NCBI RefSeq assembly: GCF_001417775.1
Contig: NZ_BBZJ01000022.1
Coordinates: 124,001-188,000 of the forward strand
From: Streptomyces sp. TP-A0356
GTDB taxonomy: Bacteria > Actinomycetota > Actinomycetes > Streptomycetales > Streptomycetaceae
Length of the DNA stretch: 64,000 bases
Direction: 5' to 3'
Below the pieces are notes generated by a model. It was not told the DNA's origin and did not search any database. It saw only the letters and a program-made list of their open reading frames with translations. The translations under genes and the position numbers were made by a program. Below, piece after piece: positions 1 through 10,478 of the stretch; the first letter of the stretch is position 1, and each line of letters begins with the position of its first letter.

Positions 1-823
1 CGTGGGACATGATCAGGCCACCCACCATGCGCGTGGACGAGCCCCAGGACGTCTGCCAGACGAACTCCTGCCTGCCCTCCTTCGACAGGTACTGGATGTG
101 GAAGGCCTTGGCGAAGTTCTGGCCGAGTTCATGACTGGTGCCCATCTGGAGGGCCTTGCCGTCGCCCATCATCCCTTCGAGCGTAAGGGTGTTGACGGCG
201 CCGGCGAACCGCTCGCTCGCCGTCTTGCGGCCGAGCACGACGTCGATGCCGAGGACGTCGACCATGAAGTCGGCGTACACCTCCTTGTGGATGTACGCGG
301 CGTAGTCCCGGGCCTCCTCGTACGTGGCGTGGGCGGTGTGGCCCTCCTGCCACAGGAACTCGGTCGTCCGCAGGAACACGCGCGGGCGCATCTCCCAACG
401 CACCACGTTGGCCCACTGGTTGATCAGCAACGGCAGGTCGCGGTAGCTCTGCACCCACTTGGAGAAGTAGTCGTTGATGATCGTCTCGGAGGTGGGCCGG
501 ACGACGACGGGTTCCTCCAGGTCCTTGCCGCCGCCGTGCGTGACGACCGCGAGCTCGGGGGCGAAGCCCTCGACGTGCTCGGCCTCCCTCGTCAGATACG
601 ACTGCGGGATGAACAGCGGGAAGTAGGCGTTGGAGGCGCCGGCTTGCTTGATGCGCGCGTCCATCTCCTGCTGCATCCGCTCCCACAGCGCGTAGCCGTA
701 CGGCCGGATGACCATGGTGCCGCGCACCGGACCGTTGTCGGCCAGTTCGGCCTTGCTGATCAGGTCCTGGTACCAGCGGGGGAAGTCGTCCGCCCGGGGG
801 GTGAGAACGAGTGCCTTTGCCAT
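1..823 (-). CDS. proS: Prolyl-tRNA synthetase, C-terminus cut by the window edge
   Basis: Charges tRNA-Pro with proline in the cytoplasm. The visible N-terminal 274 codons begin MAKALVLTPRADDFPRWYQD and contain the class II core, including RPTSETIINDYFSKW (motif 2 region) and the conserved QEGHTAH stretch. The pattern SHELGQNFAKAFHIQYL near the cut is also typical of the ProS catalytic domain. The ATG at 823 is the natural start because family similarity begins there. The gene is open at base 1, so the anticodon-binding domain lies outside the window. It is transcribed away from the methyltransferase gene at 1050. Confidence 0.95.
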   Translation of the reverse strand, partial: MAKALVLTPRADDFPRWYQDLISKAELADNGPVRGTMVIRPYGYALWERMQQEMDARIKQAGASNAYFPLFIPQSYLTREAEHVEGFAPELAVVTHGGGKDLEEPVVVRPTSETIINDYFSKWVQSYRDLPLLINQWANVVRWEMRPRVFLRTTEFLWQEGHTAHATYEEARDYAAYIHKEVYADFMVDVLGIDVVLGRKTASERFAGAVNTLTLEGMMGDGKALQMGTSHELGQNFAKAFHIQYLSKEGRQEFVWQTSWGSSTRMVGGLIMSH

Positions 824-1049
824 GGCGCGATGGTACGGGGACATCTCCACGCACCGTGAATCCGTTGTCACCCAGGGCTGACGTACGGGGCGCACGCACG
901 GCGCACACGGAGTGCTCCACACCCCCTGGACGCCACGACGGGCGCGGAGTTTCCTGGCATACGGGGGCTACGCGGAAGGGCGAGCGCACGTCACGGGGGC
1001 TACAGAACCGAACACAGCTGCAACTCTCGTCGGATTGGGGCGCTTTCGA

Positions 1050-1910
1050 ATGACACCTACGCTCGCGCGGCAGGACCTTTCCCGCACGGGAGCGGCTCCT
1101 CGCGCGGACCGGCGTGCACGCGCGCGTGACTGGGCCGAGATTCAGGAGCGGATGCTCGTACCGCTGTACGAGGCCGTCTACGAGCGGCTCGAAGTGGGCT
1201 CCGGGACACGGCTGCTCGGGCTGGGGTGCGGTGCGGGTCTCGCCCTGCTGATGGCCGCGTCGAGGGGCGCCTCGGTCACCGGTGTCGACTCCGGCGCGCG
1301 GGAACGGCTGGCCCTCGCCCGCGAACGGCTGCTGCCCAGAACGCGGGGCACACGCGCGCGTACCGGCACCCGGCTCGTGGACGGCTCGCCACGGCAGGCC
1401 GCGCCCGCCCCCGATGAGCCGGCGTACAACCTGCTGACCGCCTTCGAGCCGGTCGGATGCGCGGACGGCGACACGAACGCGCTGGAGGAACAGCTCGCCG
1501 CGGCGACGCCGCTCGCCGAGCGCGGGGCGCTCGTGGTGCTCGCCGCGTGGGGTCCGCCGGAACGGTGCAGCACCTCGTCCGTACTGCGCGTCGCCACCAA
1601 ACCCGCCGATCCCGAGGGCGGTGCGGGCGGCTGGCGCCCGGCCCGGCGCGACGACCTGGAGGAGGCCGCACGGCGCTGCGGGCTCCGTCCGGACGGGTCG
1701 GGTCGGGTCGCCTGCCCCTTCGGGTACGCCGACATGGACAGCGCGCTACGGGGGATGCTGTCGACGGGGTTCTTCGACGCGGCGATCCACGCCACGGACC
1801 AGGAGCAGGTCGACAAGGAGCTGACCGAGGCGCTGCATCCGTACCTGAGGCCGGACGGCACGGTGTGGATGCCGAACGTGTTCCGCTACCTCATCGCGCG
1901 CGTCCCCTAG
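1050..1910 (+). CDS. SAM-dependent methyltransferase, substrate unknown
   Basis: A 286-residue class I methyltransferase. The glycine-rich SAM-binding loop reads LLGLGCGAGLALLMAA, followed by an acidic residue at the expected strand-2 end (VTGVDSGARERL). A later block, PDGTVWMPNVFRYLIARVP, fits the C-terminal strands of the fold. I chose the ATG at 1050; the frame stays open to 912, but that upstream stretch looks non-coding. The gene stands alone, divergent from proS and convergent with ftsH. No substrate can be inferred; similar proteins are widespread in Streptomyces. Confidence 0.8.
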   Translation: MTPTLARQDLSRTGAAPRADRRARARDWAEIQERMLVPLYEAVYERLEVGSGTRLLGLGCGAGLALLMAASRGASVTGVDSGARERLALARERLLPRTRGTRARTGTRLVDGSPRQAAPAPDEPAYNLLTAFEPVGCADGDTNALEEQLAAATPLAERGALVVLAAWGPPERCSTSSVLRVATKPADPEGGAGGWRPARRDDLEEAARRCGLRPDGSGRVACPFGYADMDSALRGMLSTGFFDAAIHATDQEQVDKELTEALHPYLRPDGTVWMPNVFRYLIARVP

Positions 1911-2067
1911 GCCCCACAACCGATCGTCGCTCGCGTCCCCCGGGCCGTCGGCGGATCGGCCGGGCCGTCGCCCGCGTCCCCTGGCCGTCGCCGCCAACCG
2001 CTCCTCATCTGCATTCCCGACCGCACGTGCCCCGGGCCTCGCCCGCACCCCCGACCGTCCCGCGGAT

Positions 2068-3996
<1,929 letters not shown>

Positions 3997-4070
3997 ACAT
4001 CGGACGGTACGGCACCCGAGGGGCCCCGGCACGCGCTGAGGGCGCCCCTCCGGGGAGGGACGCCCTCGGC

Positions 4071-4148
4071 GTCGTAGGGGATGCTCTGCGTCGTACGGGA
4101 TGCTCTGCGTCGTAGGGGGATGCCCTGCGTCGTAGGGGGATGCCCTGC
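4071..4148. repeat. Four tandem 19-20 bp repeats between ftsH and ffh
   Basis: Four consecutive units of the form GTCGTAGGGGATGCTCTGC at 4071-4089, 4090-4108, 4109-4128 and 4129-4148. They differ by one or two bases and a single inserted G. They lie just behind the ffh stop codon and before a GC-rich hairpin (about 4038-4067) that may end ffh transcription. No gene overlaps them. Confidence 0.85.
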
Positions 4149-4151
4149 GGA

Positions 4152-5699
4152 TCAGCCCATGAACTTCTTGAACTCGTCCGGCAGCTCGAAGTCCTGACCG
4201 CCCTGCTGCGGGAGGCCGAGGGCGTTGCCGCTCTGGGCGGCGGCGCGGCGCTCGGCGGCCTCCTGCTCCTGCTGCCGGCGCTTCATCGGATTCCCGGAGC
4301 GCTGCTTGCCCTTGGCCTTCTTCGGCTGCTTCCTGCTCCGGCCGGGACCACCGCCCATGCCGGGGATCCCCGGCATGCCGGGCATGCCGGCGCCCTGGGC
4401 CATGCGGGACATCATCTTGCGTGCCTCGAAGAACCGCTCGACCAGGTTCTTGACCGCGCTGACCTCGACACCGGAGCCCTTGGCGATACGGGCGCGACGG
4501 GAGCCGTTGATGATCGTCGGGTCCTGGCGCTCGCCCGGGGTCATCGACTTGATGATCGCGGCCGTGCGGTCGACGTCCCGCTCGTCGATGTTGTTGATCT
4601 GGTCCTTGATCTGGCCCATGCCCGGGAGCATGCCGAGCAGCTTGGAGATCGACCCCATCTTCCTGACCTGCTCCATCTGGGCCAGGAAGTCGTCGAGGGT
4701 GAAGTCCTGGCCCTTCTTGGAGGCCAGCTTGGAGGCCATCTTCTCGGCCTCGGCCTGGTCGAAGGTCTTCTCCGCCTGCTCGATCAGGGTGAGCAGGTCA
4801 CCCATGTCGAGGATGCGGGAGGCCATCCGGTCCGGGTGGAAGGCGTCGAAGTCCTCGAGCTTCTCGCCGTTCGACGCGAACATGATCGGCTTGCCGGTGA
4901 CCGAGGCGATCGACAGGGCCGCACCACCGCGGGCGTCACCGTCGAGCTTGGAGAGGACCACGCCGTCGAAGCCGACGCCGTCGCGGAAGGCCTCCGCCGT
5001 GTTGACGGCGTCCTGACCGATCATCGCGTCGACGACGAAGAGGATCTCGTCCGGGCGGATCACGTCCCGGATGTCCGCGGCCTGCTGCATCATCTCCTGG
5101 TCGATGCCGAGGCGGCCGGCGGTGTCCACGATCACGATGTCGTGGACCTTGGTCTTCGCGTGCTCGATGGAGTCCCTGGCGACCTTGACCGGGTCGCCGA
5201 CGCCGTTGCCCGGCTCCGGCGCGAAGACGGCCACGCCCGCGCGGTCGGCGACGACGCTCAGCTGGTTGACCGCGTTCGGGCGCTGGAGGTCGGCGGCGAC
5301 CAGGAGCGGGGAGTGGCCCTGCTCCTTGAGCCACTTGGCGAGCTTGCCCGCGAGGGTGGTCTTACCGGCACCCTGCAGACCCGCGAGCATGATCACCGTC
5401 GGGGGCTGCTTGGCGAACCGGAGGCGGCGGGTCTCGCCGCCGAGGATCGTGACCAGCTCGTCGTTGACGATCTTGAGGACCTGCTGGGCCGGGTTGAGCG
5501 CCTTGGAGACCTCGGCGCCGAGGGCGCGCTCCTTGACGTTCTTGATGAAGCTCCGGACCACCGGCAGGGCCACGTCGGCTTCGAGGAGCGCGATACGGAT
5601 CTCGCGTGCGGTGGCGTCGATGTCAGCTTCGGACAGCCGGCCCTTGCCCCGCAGATTCTTGAACGTCGCTGAGAGGCGATCGGAGAGAGTATCGAACAC
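4152..5699 (-). CDS. ffh: Signal recognition particle GTPase Ffh
   Basis: Protein component of the SRP, which delivers ribosome-nascent chain complexes to FtsY at the membrane. The 515-residue product has the N domain, the G domain with GLQGAGKTT (G1), DTAGRLG (G3) and SKLDGDARGG (G4/G5 region), and a methionine-rich M domain (MMSRMAQGAGMPGMPG) with a basic tail. The GTG at 5699 (VFDTLSDRLS) matches the family N-terminus. Its receptor gene ftsY lies about 8 kb away at 13199-14401. Confidence 0.97.
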   Translation of the reverse strand: MFDTLSDRLSATFKNLRGKGRLSEADIDATAREIRIALLEADVALPVVRSFIKNVKERALGAEVSKALNPAQQVLKIVNDELVTILGGETRRLRFAKQPPTVIMLAGLQGAGKTTLAGKLAKWLKEQGHSPLLVAADLQRPNAVNQLSVVADRAGVAVFAPEPGNGVGDPVKVARDSIEHAKTKVHDIVIVDTAGRLGIDQEMMQQAADIRDVIRPDEILFVVDAMIGQDAVNTAEAFRDGVGFDGVVLSKLDGDARGGAALSIASVTGKPIMFASNGEKLEDFDAFHPDRMASRILDMGDLLTLIEQAEKTFDQAEAEKMASKLASKKGQDFTLDDFLAQMEQVRKMGSISKLLGMLPGMGQIKDQINNIDERDVDRTAAIIKSMTPGERQDPTIINGSRRARIAKGSGVEVSAVKNLVERFFEARKMMSRMAQGAGMPGMPGIPGMGGGPGRSRKQPKKAKGKQRSGNPMKRRQQEQEAAERRAAAQSGNALGLPQQGGQDFELPDEFKKFMG

Positions 5700-5821
5700 G
5701 GCGCTCGTCGGTCCTCGGGGTCGGGGTCTAAAGGAATCGTCCTCAAGGGTATCCGGACGCACGCGGTGGGGTCTTCACCGCGTGCTTACGGACCGGAGCC
5801 CGGTGCGTACGTAAGCGGGGC

Positions 5822-8269
5822 TCAGTTCCGCAGCGCCTCCTCCAGCGCCCGGGCCACCGACGCCGCCTCCTCGCCCGGCAGGGGCGCGCCCGTGGCCGTC
5901 GTCACATAGAACGCGTCCACCGCGTTGGCGCCGAGCGTCGAGACATGGGCGCTGCGCACCCGTACCCCGGACTTCTCCAGCGCCCGCCCGATCCGGAAGA
6001 GCAGGCCCGGCGCGTCCTGGGCCCGCACCTCGATCACCGTGGCGTGTCGCGAGGCGGCCGGGGCGACCGTCACACGGGGCGGGGGCGCGACCACGCCCCG
6101 GCGGCGGGGATAGGCGGCGTCCCGCTCCGCCAGCCGGGCCCCGATGTCCAGGGAACCGTCCAGGGCCCGTACCAGGTCGGCCCGCAGCCGCGCGGCCTGG
6201 GGCAGCGAGCCGTACTCGGCCGCGACCCGCCAGTCGAGCAGCAGGACGGAGCTGTCGTGGACGCCGTCCGGCAGGTCCAGGGCCCGTAGCTCGGCCGTGC
6301 GGACGGTGAGGCGGTGCACGGCGAGCACGCCCGAGACCGCGGGCAGCACACCGGGCTGGTCCGGTACGGCGATCAGCAGCTCCACGCCCAGGGGTTCCGG
6401 TTCGCCGGACGGCTCGTCGCCCGGGGGCTCGGTCTGCGCGCGCAGGGCGAGCACCGGGGCGCCCGTGCGGAACGCCTCGACGGCCAGCCGCTCCTGCTCG
6501 GCGGTGGGCGTGGCGGCCTCCGGTTCGGCGGGCTCGTCGCCCGCGAGCAGCGCCGAGACCCGCTTGACCAGGTCGGTCACCAGCGCTGCGCGCCAGGACG
6601 ACCAGGCCGCGGGCCCGGTGGCCAGCGCGTCCGCCTCGGTCAGCGCGTGCAGCAGCTCCAGGGTGCTCTGTGAGCCGACGGCGTCGGCGACCGAGCGCAC
6701 GGTGGCCGGATCCTCCAGGTCACGCCGGGTCGCCGTCTCGACGAGCAGGAGGTGGTGACGTACGAGGGTGGCGAGGACGGCGACGTCGTCGCGGTCGAAG
6801 CCGATCCGGGCCGCCACGTCCCGCGCGATGATCTCGCCCGCCACGGAGTGGTCGCCGGGCCAGCCCTTGCCGATGTCGTGCAGCAGCGCGGCGACCAGGA
6901 GGAGGTCGGGGCGGCCGACGCGGCGGGTCAGCTCGGACGCGCGGACGGCCGTCTCGATCAGATGGCGGTCGACGGTCCATACGTGCACGGCGTTGCGCTG
7001 CGGGCGGCAGCGCACCCGCTCCCAGTCGGGCAGCAGGCGGGTGATCAGGCCTTCGGCCTCCAGGGACTCCCAGACCTCGACGGTCGGACGGCCGGAGCCC
7101 AGCAGGGTCACGAGCTGTTCCCGGGCCTCTGCGGGCCAGGGCGAGGGCAGGGGGCGCACGGCGCCCGCCATCCGCCGTACGGCGTGCAGGGAGAGCGGGA
7201 GGCCGGCCTGGGCGGCGGCAGCGGCGGCGCGCAAGGGAAGCACCGGGTCGCGCTCGGGGCGCGCGGCCCGCGCGAGCACCACCTCGCCGTCCTGTTCCAC
7301 CACCCCTTCCGCCAGGGGCGACCGCTCCGTGACCGACTTGCCGCCACCGAGCATGGCGCGCAGCCGCGGCCGCACCGCGCGCGAGCGCAGCACACGGCCC
7401 ACCTCGCGCCAGGTCACATCGCTGGCATACGAAATGACGCGCGCCGCCTCGTACACCTGGCGCAGCAGCGTGTCGGCGTCCAGCAGGCCGAGTTCGGCGG
7501 CTACCTGGTCCTGCTCCTGCAACGCCAGCCGGTCGGTGGCGCGCCCGGTGGTCAGATGCAGCGCGTCCCGTACGTCCAGGAGCCGGCGCCGGGCGTCCGC
7601 CAGCCCCTCGCGGGGTGCGTCCGCGAGCCAGGAGGCGGCCACCGCACGCAGGGCCGTGGCATCGCGCAGGCCGCCCCGCGCCTCCTTGAGGTCCGGCTCC
7701 AGCAGGTACTGCAGCTCGCCCTGCCGCTCGGCCCGTTCGGCACACAGCTCCTGCAGTTCGGGAAGGCGCTTGGGTGCCTGGTTGCGCCAGTCGGCCAGGA
7801 TGGCCGTCCTGAGGCCGGCGGTCATTCCGAGGTCGCCCGCCAGGTGCCGCGCGTCCAGCAGGCCGAGCTGCACCTTGAGGTCCTCGCCCGCGGTCCTGCG
7901 CGCCTCCGCCGGGGTGCGGACGGAGTGGTCGAGGGCCAGGCCCAGGTCCCAGACGGGGTACCAGATGCGGTCGGCCAGGGCGGCCACCGCCTTGCTGTCG
8001 CCGCCGTCGTGCAGCAGCAGCAGATCCAGGTCGCTGCGCGGGGACAGCTCGCCGCGGCCGTAGCCGCCGACGGCGACCAGGCAGACGCCGCGCAGTTCCC
8101 CGGCACCGGCGGTGAACAGTTCGGCGAGCCAGTCGTCCGTCAGTTCGGCCAGGGCCGCACGGCGCGGCGGCCCGGACCGCGCCCCCTCCGTGAGGAGGCG
8201 CAGCCGGGCCGCCGCGTAGCCGCTGGGTCCCGAGCCCTCTGCTTCCGTACGTACGTCCGTACTCGTCAC
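5822..8269 (-). CDS. glnD: PII protein nucleotidyltransferase GlnD
   Basis: Modifies the PII protein GlnK in response to nitrogen status; in Streptomyces the characterised enzyme adenylylates rather than uridylylates GlnK. The 815-residue product has the nucleotidyltransferase motif GGYGRGELSPRSDLD (metal-binding D80 and D82). An HD domain follows (HDIGKGWPGDHS), then two C-terminal ACT-type regions. The GTG at 8269 follows an AGGAG at the right distance. The gene is third in amtB-glnK-glnD, about 80 bp after glnK, and probably cotranscribed. Confidence 0.95.
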   Translation of the reverse strand: MTSTDVRTEAEGSGPSGYAAARLRLLTEGARSGPPRRAALAELTDDWLAELFTAGAGELRGVCLVAVGGYGRGELSPRSDLDLLLLHDGGDSKAVAALADRIWYPVWDLGLALDHSVRTPAEARRTAGEDLKVQLGLLDARHLAGDLGMTAGLRTAILADWRNQAPKRLPELQELCAERAERQGELQYLLEPDLKEARGGLRDATALRAVAASWLADAPREGLADARRRLLDVRDALHLTTGRATDRLALQEQDQVAAELGLLDADTLLRQVYEAARVISYASDVTWREVGRVLRSRAVRPRLRAMLGGGKSVTERSPLAEGVVEQDGEVVLARAARPERDPVLPLRAAAAAAQAGLPLSLHAVRRMAGAVRPLPSPWPAEAREQLVTLLGSGRPTVEVWESLEAEGLITRLLPDWERVRCRPQRNAVHVWTVDRHLIETAVRASELTRRVGRPDLLLVAALLHDIGKGWPGDHSVAGEIIARDVAARIGFDRDDVAVLATLVRHHLLLVETATRRDLEDPATVRSVADAVGSQSTLELLHALTEADALATGPAAWSSWRAALVTDLVKRVSALLAGDEPAEPEAATPTAEQERLAVEAFRTGAPVLALRAQTEPPGDEPSGEPEPLGVELLIAVPDQPGVLPAVSGVLAVHRLTVRTAELRALDLPDGVHDSSVLLLDWRVAAEYGSLPQAARLRADLVRALDGSLDIGARLAERDAAYPRRRGVVAPPPRVTVAPAASRHATVIEVRAQDAPGLLFRIGRALEKSGVRVRSAHVSTLGANAVDAFYVTTATGAPLPGEEAASVARALEEALRN

Positions 8270-8351
8270 CCAGCGACTCCTGTTCCGTTGGTGCCTTAGG
8301 GGTCCTTGCACTATGACCACGCGACCCGGGCGGGCGTAGTGCAAGGATCCC

Positions 8352-8690
8352 TTACAGCGCGTCGGGTCCGCGCTCGCCGGTCCGGACCCGGACGGCCGTC
8401 TCGACCGGGAGGGACCAGACCTTGCCGTCTCCGATCTTGCCGGTGCGGGCCGCCTTGACGATGACGTCGATGAGCTGTTCGGCGTCGTCGTCCTCGGTCA
8501 GCACCTCGATACGGATCTTGGGGACGAGGTCGACCGTGTACTCGGCGCCGCGGTAGACCTCGGTGTGCCCCCTCTGCCGACCGTAGCCGCTCGCTTCGGT
8601 GACCGTCAGACCGTGCACCCCGAAGGCCTGGAGGGCCTCCTTGATCTCGTCCAGCCGGTGGGGCTTCACGACGGCGGTGATGAGCTTCAT
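8352..8690 (-). CDS. glnK: Nitrogen regulatory protein PII (GlnK)
   Basis: A 112-residue PII signal protein (MKLITAVVKPHRLDEIKEAL). The T-loop carries RGAEYTVD with Tyr51, the residue modified by GlnD, and the B-loop region reads TGKIGDGKVW. PII proteins sense 2-oxoglutarate and ATP and gate AmtB. The ATG at 8690 overlaps the amtB stop codon (ATGA), which implies translational coupling with the transporter it controls. Confidence 0.97.
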   Translation of the reverse strand: MKLITAVVKPHRLDEIKEALQAFGVHGLTVTEASGYGRQRGHTEVYRGAEYTVDLVPKIRIEVLTEDDDAEQLIDVIVKAARTGKIGDGKVWSLPVETAVRVRTGERGPDAL

Positions 8691-10030
8691 GCGTCCACCT
8701 TCTTGCTCTGCGTGGCGGCCAGGGCCGGAGCGGTGGCCGTCCCGATGACGCCGCCGCCCGCGCCGCTGAAGTCGTATGCGGTCTCGGCGTGCTCGGCCTG
8801 GTCGATGCCGGAGATCTCCTCGTCCTCGGTGACCCGCATGCCGATCGTCTTGTCGAGGAGGAAGGCGAGGACCGCGGAGACGACCAGGGAGTAGGCGAGG
8901 ACCGCGAAGACACCGGCGCACTGGATCCAGAACTGGTGCATGCCGCCGCCGTAGAAGAGGCCCTTGACGTCGGACTGGCCCTTGCCGCTGGCGAAGAGGC
9001 CGATGAGCAGGGAGCCGATGACACCGCCGACCATGTGGACGCCGACGACGTCGAGGGAGTCGTCGTAGCCGAACCTGTACTTCAGGCCGACCGCCATGGC
9101 GCACAGGACTCCGGCGACGGCACCGACGGCGATCGCGCCGAGCGGGGAGACCGCACCGCCGGACGGGGTGATCGCGACCAGACCGGCGACGGCGCCGGAG
9201 GCGGCGCCCAGCGTGGTGAACGCGCCGTGGCGGATCTTCTCGTAGGCGAGCCAGGCCAGCATGGCGGCCGCGGTGGCGACCTGTGTGTTGACGAACATCA
9301 GCGGGCCGACGCCGTCGTCGTTGCCGAGCCACGAACCGGCGTTGAAGCCGAACCAGCCGAACCACAGGAGACCGGCGCCGAGCATGACCAGCGGGAGGCT
9401 GTGCGGACGCATCGGGTCCTTCTTGAAGCCGACGCGCTTGCCGATGACGAGGATCACGCCGAGCGCCGCCGCACCGGCGTTGATGTGGACCGCGGTACCG
9501 CCGGCGAAGTCGATCACACCCAGCTTGAAGGCCCAGCCGCCGGCGCCCCAGACCCAGTGGGCGACCGGGAAGTACACGATCGTGGCCCAGAGGACCAGGA
9601 AGAGGGACCAGGCCGTGAACTTCACGCGGTCCGCCAGCGCGCCGCTTATCAGGGCGGGCGTGATGATCGCGAACATCAGCTGGAAGACGGCGAAGACGAA
9701 GACCGGGATGGTGTAGCCGGGCCAGAGGTCCATCTTGCCGATGTTGCTGAAGCCGACGTAGTCGGAGGTCCAGCCGATGATCGAGCCCTTGTCGGTGCCG
9801 AAGGCCATGGAGAAGCCGTAGAGCACCCACAGGATGGTGACGATGCCGAGGCTGATGAAGCTCATCATCAGCATGTTCAGGGTGCTCTTGACGCGGACCA
9901 TGCCTCCGTAGAAGAAGGCCAGGCCCGGGGTCATGAGCATCACCAGGGCGGAACAGATCAGCATGAAGCCTGTGTTGGCGGACGACAGCTTGGGTGCGTC
10001 CGCCGCAAGCGTGATGGCGGCTGGTGCCAT
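8687..10030 (-). CDS. amtB: Ammonium transporter AmtB
   Basis: A 447-residue Amt/Rh channel of the cytoplasmic membrane. It begins MAPAAITLAADAPKLSSANTG and has multiple hydrophobic helices with the signature stretches AGGTAVHINAGAAALG and DDSLDVVGVHMVGGVIGSL, the latter holding one of the pore histidines. A GGAG lies upstream of the ATG at 10030. It heads the amtB-glnK-glnD operon. The 448-bp region in front has GlnR-box-like sequences, which fits nitrogen control. Confidence 0.96.
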   Translation of the reverse strand: MAPAAITLAADAPKLSSANTGFMLICSALVMLMTPGLAFFYGGMVRVKSTLNMLMMSFISLGIVTILWVLYGFSMAFGTDKGSIIGWTSDYVGFSNIGKMDLWPGYTIPVFVFAVFQLMFAIITPALISGALADRVKFTAWSLFLVLWATIVYFPVAHWVWGAGGWAFKLGVIDFAGGTAVHINAGAAALGVILVIGKRVGFKKDPMRPHSLPLVMLGAGLLWFGWFGFNAGSWLGNDDGVGPLMFVNTQVATAAAMLAWLAYEKIRHGAFTTLGAASGAVAGLVAITPSGGAVSPLGAIAVGAVAGVLCAMAVGLKYRFGYDDSLDVVGVHMVGGVIGSLLIGLFASGKGQSDVKGLFYGGGMHQFWIQCAGVFAVLAYSLVVSAVLAFLLDKTIGMRVTEDEEISGIDQAEHAETAYDFSGAGGGVIGTATAPALAATQSKKVDA

Positions 10031-10187
10031 CGGCGTCTCCTCGTCGGTTGGTACGGCCCCGTGCGGGCGAAGCCTGAGAGCGGTCCGGTCATGAGGGGCG
10101 GGCCGGTTATGCGCCATGAGATTGGCGCAGCGCGGTTTCGGTCGACGCCCCTGGATGTTTCGCCGCAGTGACGAAGGCACCGTGCGT

Positions 10188-10244
10188 GTTACGCATCGAT
10201 GAACTGCCGGATACCGGTCGCGTCGATCGTTATCGTGACGCAAC
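10188..10244. promoter_or_regulatory. Candidate GlnR boxes upstream of amtB
   Basis: Two half-boxes resemble the actinobacterial GlnR pattern GTnAC-n6-GaAAC: GTTAC-n6-ATGAA at 10188-10203 and GTTAT-n6-GCAAC at 10229-10244, 41 bp apart. They lie about 160-215 bp before the amtB start. amtB is an established GlnR target in Streptomyces; the match here is judged by eye. The rest of 10031-10478 shows no gene. Confidence 0.5.
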
Positions 10245-10478
10245 CTTTCATGAATGGCGCATCTTCTTGCAGCGGAACCGCCCCCGCGCCGAAACGTCAC
10301 CGCCCTCGCGGACACGGCTGATCACCGCGGGCGTTCCCCGCTCAATGGTCGCGGTATGCAGGCCGGCCGCGACGGCCATCCGATGACCTGGCATGGGGGA
10401 GCCGAGTCGGGCAGTTCGGGATGGCGGCCGCGGCCGGGGTCCCAAGGGGCCCTTGGGTTCTGGCGGGCCCGGGGGTGA

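Noticed and set aside
8352..9830. Single frame covering glnK and a frame-shifted part of amtB
   Set aside because: The amtB part is in the wrong frame there. The true genes are amtB (8687-10030) and glnK (8352-8690), overlapping by ATGA.
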